A stretch of DNA of 52,207 nt. Origin: JAGWJU01 sp035533295 (GTDB taxonomy: Bacteria; Elusimicrobiota; Elusimicrobia; UBA1565; UBA9628). Below are positions 47,830 through 52,207 of this stretch, piece after piece. The stretch spans positions 1-52,207 of the forward strand of contig DATLUA010000035.1 in assembly GCA_035533295.1 (NCBI GenBank). The letters run 5' to 3'. Under the pieces are notes generated by a model. It saw nothing but the letters and a program-made list of their open reading frames with translations. It was not told the origin of the DNA and did no database searches. Every line of letters begins with the position of its first letter. Within the stretch, counting starts at the first letter, position 1. Made by a program: the position numbers and the translations under genes.

Positions 47830-49122
47830 CTAAGCCGTTTTAGGCGCGAACTTGGGCCAAAGCGCCTTCAAGACGTAGCCGAAGGCCAGGATGGCCAGGC
47901 TCCACCAAATCTGCTGCAGGCCGCCCTGGGCTCCCAGCCACAGCGTGGTCGCGACGCCGATGGCGGGAATGAGGAGCCCGCCCGGGAGGCGCCAGCCCTT
48001 GCTCACGCGGTGCTCGTGATGGCGGCGGCGGCGCAGGATCGGCACGGCGACGCAGGTGGCCACGTACTGCGCGCAGACCACGATGTTGCTGAAGTCCACG
48101 AGCTTGTCGAAATTAAGGAAGGTCGCCAGGATGAGCACAGAAACGGCGGTGACCAAGATGGAAAGGTAGGGAGTCTTGAACTTCGGGTGGAGCTTGGCCA
48201 AGAAGGGCGGCAGGTGCCCGTCCTCGGCCAGGGAGAACAAGTAGCGCGGCGTGACGATGGCCGAGCCCGAGTTGTAGCCCGCGGTGGAGAACACTGTCGC
48301 CAGCGCCATGACGCCGGCCCAAACCGCCCCGATGCCCAGGGCCGCGGCGTCCGACAAGGGCTTGGTGGAGCCGGCCAGGTGCGGCGCCAGGCCAACGGCC
48401 ACGGCCTGAACGGCCATGTAGAGAAGCGCCGCGAAGGACAGGGAGATGACCACGGCCAGGGGGATGTTCCGCTCCGGGTTGACGGTCTCTCCCGCCGGGA
48501 CCGGGACCGACTCGAAGCCCTGGAACGCGAAGTAGGCCAAAAAGCACGCTTGGCCCAGCGGCTTCCAGCCGTGCGGCGCGAAGGGATGAAAGAGCTCCGC
48601 GTGGATGCGGGGCAGACCCAGGACCACGAAGAGCCCCAGAGGAATGAGCTTGGCCGCGGTGAAAAAATCCGAGGTCCAGGCGCCCAGCTTCACGCCCCGG
48701 TAGTTGATGGTGTAGAAGGTGGTCAGCGCGCACACGGCGACGAGCTTGGCGACCCAGACGCTATCGAGCGCGTGGTTGAAGAAGCCCAGGTAGAGCGCGA
48801 TGGCGTTGGCCACGGCCGCGCCGCTGAAAATCTGCGTGACCCAGGAAATCCAGCCGATGCCGAAGCCGATTTTAGGGCCGAAGGCCTCCTCGGCGTAAAT
48901 GTAGCTGCCGCCCGTCTGCTGGAAATGGGACGCCGCTTCCGCGTAGCAGAGCCCCACGCTGATGAGGAGAAGCCCCGTGAATCCGAAGGCGACGATGGAG
49001 GCGGGGCCCAAGAATCCGGCCAGGAGCCCGGGAAACAAAAAGACGCCCGAGCCCACGATGGCGTTGATGCCGATGCAGGATAAATCCAGCAGGTTGAGCG
49101 TGCGCTTGCCTTCCGATCTCAT
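47830..49122 (-). CDS. APC family amino-acid permease
   Basis: A 430-residue transporter with about twelve membrane helices. The APC family start LDLSCIGINAIVGSGVFLFP gives the G[SA]G substrate loop in TM1. The glutamate and helix break in TM6 region (FLAYFAFQGFESVPVPAGET) match amino-acid permeases. It is the last gene of a permease-exporter-permease run. The substrate is not known; cationic amino acids are common in this group. Confidence 0.88.
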   Translation of the reverse strand: MRSEGKRTLNLLDLSCIGINAIVGSGVFLFPGLLAGFLGPASIVAFGFTGLLLISVGLCYAEAASHFQQTGGSYIYAEEAFGPKIGFGIGWISWVTQIFSGAAVANAIALYLGFFNHALDSVWVAKLVAVCALTTFYTINYRGVKLGAWTSDFFTAAKLIPLGLFVVLGLPRIHAELFHPFAPHGWKPLGQACFLAYFAFQGFESVPVPAGETVNPERNIPLAVVISLSFAALLYMAVQAVAVGLAPHLAGSTKPLSDAAALGIGAVWAGVMALATVFSTAGYNSGSAIVTPRYLFSLAEDGHLPPFLAKLHPKFKTPYLSILVTAVSVLILATFLNFDKLVDFSNIVVCAQYVATCVAVPILRRRRHHEHRVSKGWRLPGGLLIPAIGVATTLWLGAQGGLQQIWWSLAILAFGYVLKALWPKFAPKTA

Positions 49123-49128
49123 GGGTTT

Positions 49129-50016
49129 TTAGTCTCCGGCCGCGGCCGAGCGGAGCATGGCCGCGGCGGTGTAGGTCACGACGGCGATGACCAGCCAGCG
49201 CAGGACTTTCAAGGGCAGGGACTTGACGATGTAGGCCGCGATGAGCACTCCCGGGATGCCGCCCAGGGCCAAGGCCAGGGCCGTGCCCGGGCTGTAGCGT
49301 CTTTTTTTCATGAAGCGCGGGCTCGCCACCGGCATCAAGAAGGCGCAGGATCCCATCATGATGGGGAAGGCCGCCTGCGGGTTCATGCCCAGGAGGCTCA
49401 CCAGCACCATGCAGGGGGCGTAGAGCCCGATGCCCAAGGTCATGAGCGCGCCCAGCACGAAGTTGCCGGCCAGGCCCAGGGCCAAGAGAGGTCCGGAAAG
49501 ATTCTGCGCCGCGCCGCCGGCGGGGAAAAGGCCCAGGTTGGACATCAGGAAGAACGCCGCCGCGGCCAGAAGAGCCGCGCCCATGCCGATTTGAATCTTG
49601 CGCCTGGGCAGGGACGCGACCACGCCCGCGCCCAGCCACGCGCCCAGGATGGCCGCTCCGATCATGAGCACGAGGGTCTTGGAACCGACCTCCACCGCGG
49701 TCATGAAGGCGAAGGCTTCCAGGAACGTGGGGACGGCGTCGCCGATGTTGAGCGTGCCCGGAATGAGCTCATCGGGGACCAGCTTGAAAATCTTGAAGAG
49801 CGAGGTCTGCTGGGCGTAGGAGCCGATGCCCAGCGTGTCGAAGAAGTTGGTGACGAAGCCGATGAGAAGCTCGATGCCGCCGGGGCGCAGGCGTTGGGCT
49901 GGTCCGCCCGCGGCCGCCGACTTCCTGATTCCGAGAATATCCGCGGCCCAGAGGGCGGCGAAGCCCGCGGCGAAAAGGCCCAGCGTCAAGAGCAAAAGAA
50001 GCCGCGCGCTGGCCAC
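49129..50016 (-). CDS. TauE/SafE (TSUP) family membrane exporter
   Basis: A 295-residue protein with eight or so hydrophobic segments and the TSUP signature: FVTNFFDTLGIGSYAQQTS early, GTLNIGDAVPTFLEAFAF, a glycine-rich helix GAAILGAWLGAGVVASLPRR, and the repeat half GLYAPCMVLVSLLGMNPQAA. Such proteins export sulfite, sulfoacetate or other small organosulfur anions. GTG 50016 is chosen as start, 11 bases after the upstream permease stop; the upstream frame is a shadow of that gene. No strong ribosome site is present, so translation may depend on coupling. Confidence 0.8.
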   Translation of the reverse strand: MASARLLLLLTLGLFAAGFAALWAADILGIRKSAAAGGPAQRLRPGGIELLIGFVTNFFDTLGIGSYAQQTSLFKIFKLVPDELIPGTLNIGDAVPTFLEAFAFMTAVEVGSKTLVLMIGAAILGAWLGAGVVASLPRRKIQIGMGAALLAAAAFFLMSNLGLFPAGGAAQNLSGPLLALGLAGNFVLGALMTLGIGLYAPCMVLVSLLGMNPQAAFPIMMGSCAFLMPVASPRFMKKRRYSPGTALALALGGIPGVLIAAYIVKSLPLKVLRWLVIAVVTYTAAAMLRSAAAGD

Positions 50017-50026
50017 GGGGGCTGGA

Positions 50027-51556
50027 TCAGGTGACCGGTTCCGGCTTTTCCGGCTTGAGCGCCAATTCGCGGCGGTGCTGGGCCATGACGCTGTGGTGGC
50101 GCCCGTAGAACATGTAGATGACCATGCCGATGACGAGCCAGACAATGAGGCGGATCCAGTTCTCGACCGGCAGGGAGAACATCAGCAGCAGGCAGAGCAC
50201 GATGCCCAGGATGGGAAAAAGCGGCACCATCGGGCAGCGGAAGGGCCGCTCCGCGTCCGGGTCGGTTTTGCGCATGATGAGCACGGCCGCGCAGACCATG
50301 ACGAAGGCCAGGAGCGTGCCGATGTTGACGAGCTCCGCCAGGATGCGCAGCGGCACGAACGCGCCCAAGGCCGCGACCACGAAGCCGGTCAGGATGGTCG
50401 ATTTCCAGGGGGTTCTGAAGCGCTCGTGGATGGCCGCGAAGAATTTCGGCGGCATGAGGCCGTCGCGCGCCATGGCCAGGAAGATGCGGGGCTGGCTCAG
50501 CATCATGACCAGCAGCACCGAGGTGATGCCGGCCAGCGCGCCCAGGGAAACCAGGACTTGGGCCCACGGCAGGCCCACCTGCAAAAACGCGTGGGAAATG
50601 GGGGCGTCGATGTTGATTTTGTTGTAGGGCACCATGCCGGTGATGACCGCGGTCACGGCGATGTAGAGGACGGTGCAGACGACGAGCGAGGTGATGATGC
50701 CGATGGGCACGTCCCTCTGCGGGTTCTTTGCTTCCTCGGAATAAGCGGATAACGAATCGAAGCCGATGTAGGCGAAGAAAATCATGGCCGCTCCGGCCAT
50801 CATTCCCAGGGGGTCGCCGCCCGGGCCGCTTTGCCCATAGATGGTTTTGCCGAAAAATCCCAGGCCGCCGTAGCCGAACGGCGCGAAGGGATGCCAGTTT
50901 TGCGGGTGGATGTAGAAGGCCCCGACCGCGATGACGAAGAGCACGATGACGAGCTTGATGGCGACGATGACGGCGTTGACCGTCGCGCTCTCCTCGATGC
51001 CGACGACCAGGATGTAGGTCATGAGGGCCGCGATGACGATGGCGGGGAAGTCCATCACGGTCCCGGTGGCGAAAAGGTGCCCCGTGGCCGGATTGAAGTC
51101 GAACGGCGCGTCCCGCAATATATAAGGAAGGTGAAGGCCGAACGTGCTGATGAGGTCCTGGAAGTAATGGGACCAGCCGTGCGCCACGGTCGCGGCCGCG
51201 ACCGTGTACTCCAGGATGAGGTCCCAGCCGATGATCCAGGCGAAGAGCTCGCCCAGGGTCGCGTAGGCGTAGGTGTAGGCCGAGCCGGTGACCGGCACCA
51301 TGGCGGCGAACTCGGAGTAGCAGAGCGCCGCGAACACGCAGGCGATGCCGGCGACGATAAAGGAGAGAATGAGCGCCGGGCCGGCCTTGTCGTGCGCCGC
51401 CACGCCGGTCAGGACGAAGATGCCGGTGCCGATGATGGCGCCGATGCCCAGAGCCGTCAAGCCGACGGGGCCCAAGACGCGCTTCAAGCGGTCCTTGCCC
51501 TCCATCTCGTCGAGAAGCATCCGCAGCGGCTTTCTGGCGAAGAAATCTTTTATCAC
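50027..51556 (-). CDS. Cationic amino-acid transporter-like APC permease
   Basis: A 509-residue APC transporter. LGPVGLTALGIGAIIGTGIF gives TM1 with the GIGTGIF-like loop, and DSLSAYSEEAKNPQRDVPIG is the highly conserved CAT family loop. It has 12-14 helices and a short polar C-terminus. Such CAT/YfnA-like proteins import amino acids such as lysine or arginine. It starts 23 or so bases after a clear promoter and has an AAGGGG ribosome site. It heads the permease-TSUP-permease operon. Confidence 0.9.
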   Translation of the reverse strand: MIKDFFARKPLRMLLDEMEGKDRLKRVLGPVGLTALGIGAIIGTGIFVLTGVAAHDKAGPALILSFIVAGIACVFAALCYSEFAAMVPVTGSAYTYAYATLGELFAWIIGWDLILEYTVAAATVAHGWSHYFQDLISTFGLHLPYILRDAPFDFNPATGHLFATGTVMDFPAIVIAALMTYILVVGIEESATVNAVIVAIKLVIVLFVIAVGAFYIHPQNWHPFAPFGYGGLGFFGKTIYGQSGPGGDPLGMMAGAAMIFFAYIGFDSLSAYSEEAKNPQRDVPIGIITSLVVCTVLYIAVTAVITGMVPYNKINIDAPISHAFLQVGLPWAQVLVSLGALAGITSVLLVMMLSQPRIFLAMARDGLMPPKFFAAIHERFRTPWKSTILTGFVVAALGAFVPLRILAELVNIGTLLAFVMVCAAVLIMRKTDPDAERPFRCPMVPLFPILGIVLCLLLMFSLPVENWIRLIVWLVIGMVIYMFYGRHHSVMAQHRRELALKPEKPEPVT

Positions 51557-51585
51557 GCTCGTTCCCCTTATTAAAAACTTTTTTC

Positions 51586-51614
51586 ATTATACCCAACGCG
51601 CGCCGAGAAATCAA
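51586..51614 (-). promoter_or_regulatory. Promoter of the permease operon
   Basis: TTGATT (51609-51614) and TATAAT (51586-51591), read on the minus strand, are spaced 17 bases. The expected transcription start near 51579 gives a 23-base leader with the AAGGGG ribosome site before ATG 51556. Confidence 0.7.
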
Positions 51615-51644
51615 AATAATATTTCAGATTCCGTCCGTTTTTTC

Positions 51645-51650
51645 TATGAT
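51645..51650 (+). promoter_or_regulatory. -10 box TATGAT, leaderless start
   Basis: TATGAT ends exactly 7 bases before the ATG at 51657, with a weak TTTCAG -35 at 51622-51627 and 17-base spacing. No ribosome site precedes the ATG. Confidence 0.5.
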
Positions 51651-51656
51651 AGGCCG

Positions 51657-52094
51657 ATGGCTCCGCGCTGGCTGGATTTCAAGGAGAACATGTCCGATTA
51701 CGCGCGCTACCACGCGCACCCGGGCAACCGCGTCTGCCACGCGGTGGGCATCCCGCTCATCATGCTGGCCGTGGTCCGCTGGACCCAGTGGCCGGGCTTC
51801 CCGCTTCTGCCGGGCGCGGCGATAGTCCTTCCCTTATATTATTACTGGGACATGGGTTTGGCGCTGGCCATGACCGCAGTCATTCTGGCCATGGCGGCGC
51901 TCGCCTCGCATCTGAGTTCGGCCGCCGTGTGGGGGGCGTTTATCCTCGGCTGGGTCTTCCAGTTCGTCGGCCACGCGGCCTTCGAGAAAAAAAGCCCGGC
52001 CTTCACGCGGAACTTGATTCACCTGCTCGTGGGGCCGCTTTGGATTCTCCGGGAGACGACCGGCATCGGCAGGAAAATCGAAAGTAGATTCTAA
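51657..52094 (+). CDS. DUF962/Mpo1-like membrane protein
   Basis: A 145-residue membrane protein of the Mpo1/YGL010w (DUF962) family. The motif YARYHAHPGNRVCHAVGIPL near residue 14-35 and the paired FVGHAAFEKKSPAF near residue 105 hold the conserved histidines that bind iron. Four hydrophobic segments fit the family. Yeast Mpo1 oxidises 2-hydroxy fatty acids; bacterial relatives have no settled function, so the lipid role is inference. It is divergent from the permease operon and ends in front of a strong terminator. Confidence 0.85.
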   Translation: MAPRWLDFKENMSDYARYHAHPGNRVCHAVGIPLIMLAVVRWTQWPGFPLLPGAAIVLPLYYYWDMGLALAMTAVILAMAALASHLSSAAVWGAFILGWVFQFVGHAAFEKKSPAFTRNLIHLLVGPLWILRETTGIGRKIESRF

Positions 52095-52102
52095 CCGTCG
52101 TT

Positions 52103-52145
52103 AAAATGCGGGAATCCGTGTTTGCTTTACCGGATTCCCCATTTT
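52103..52145. terminator. Bidirectional Rho-independent terminator
   Basis: The stem GGGAATCCG/CGGATTCCC is perfect and extends by AAAATG/CATTTT (with one bulged C) around a 12-base loop. The AAAA and TTTT flanks allow termination in both directions. It follows the DUF962 gene by 8 bases. The last 60 bases of the window are AT-rich and hold no gene I can support. Confidence 0.85.
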
Positions 52146-52207
52146 CTGCTTGAAATATAACACTATATATTATTATATGGTGTCATATGACGAATTTGCA
52201 GCTTGCC

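Noticed and set aside
1..52207. CRISPR array
   Set aside because: No series of regularly spaced 20-40-base repeats was seen; the repeats at 20394-20437 are three short operator-like copies.

Overview
The window is a GC-rich bacterial chromosome segment. It carries envelope lipoprotein-free secreted proteins, a type II secretion/type IV pilus ATPase fusion and a hopanoid operon, which suggests a didermic environmental bacterium. No rRNA or ribosomal protein marker is present, so the taxon is not determined; Elusimicrobiota is only a guess from overall gene style. Many genes appear to be transcribed from TATAAT-like -10 boxes placed 6-8 bases before the start codon, so leaderless mRNAs look common.

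Left host part (1-12.04 kb): a PAP2 phosphatase; gene debris (antitoxin tail and GNAT acetyltransferase); a VanX-like dipeptidase; a small membrane protein; a secreted CpaB/SAF-like protein; an arsenic operon arsR-arsC-aquaporin with no arsenite pump; a VOC protein; an ArsR-AHSA1 pair behind a consensus promoter that contains a perfect palindrome; a four-gene signalling block (receiver-GspE fusion, TPR, PAS histidine kinase, response regulator-PAS); and an RRM RNA-binding protein.

Mobile element (about 12.05-27.98 kb): an integrative and mobilizable element whose large serine recombinase ends inside the 3' end of a tRNA-Gln(CTG) gene. Its transfer module is a MOBC-like relaxase (PD-(D/E)xK type) plus a VirD4/TraG coupling protein, next to a strongly structured intergenic block that may be oriT. 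Its cargo, of visibly lower GC, is a minus-strand operon of five tightly coupled genes: type IIG restriction-modification enzyme, two-TM membrane protein, TIR protein with two duplicated winged-helix-like repeats, a PLD-like protein, and an unknown helical protein. An AlbA_2-type regulator with palindromic and direct repeats sits upstream. This is the best candidate for an undescribed anti-phage system here.

Right host part (28.0-52.2 kb): a DODA-like dioxygenase lacking a metal-ligand histidine, an HtrA-like protease without signal peptide, a nitroreductase with a TetR-style operator, a secreted six-hairpin glycosidase, a GT-C-like membrane protein, an aminotransferase, two secreted proteins of unknown role (one frameshifted), and a long minus-strand hopanoid operon running shc-hpnH-hpnA-hpnG-polyprenyl synthase-dxs-ispH and then two small zinc ribbons and a GNAT. 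This operon joins isoprenoid precursor supply to hopene cyclisation and side-chain building. The segment ends with two amino-acid permeases flanking a TauE/SafE-type exporter and an Mpo1/DUF962 membrane protein followed by a bidirectional terminator.
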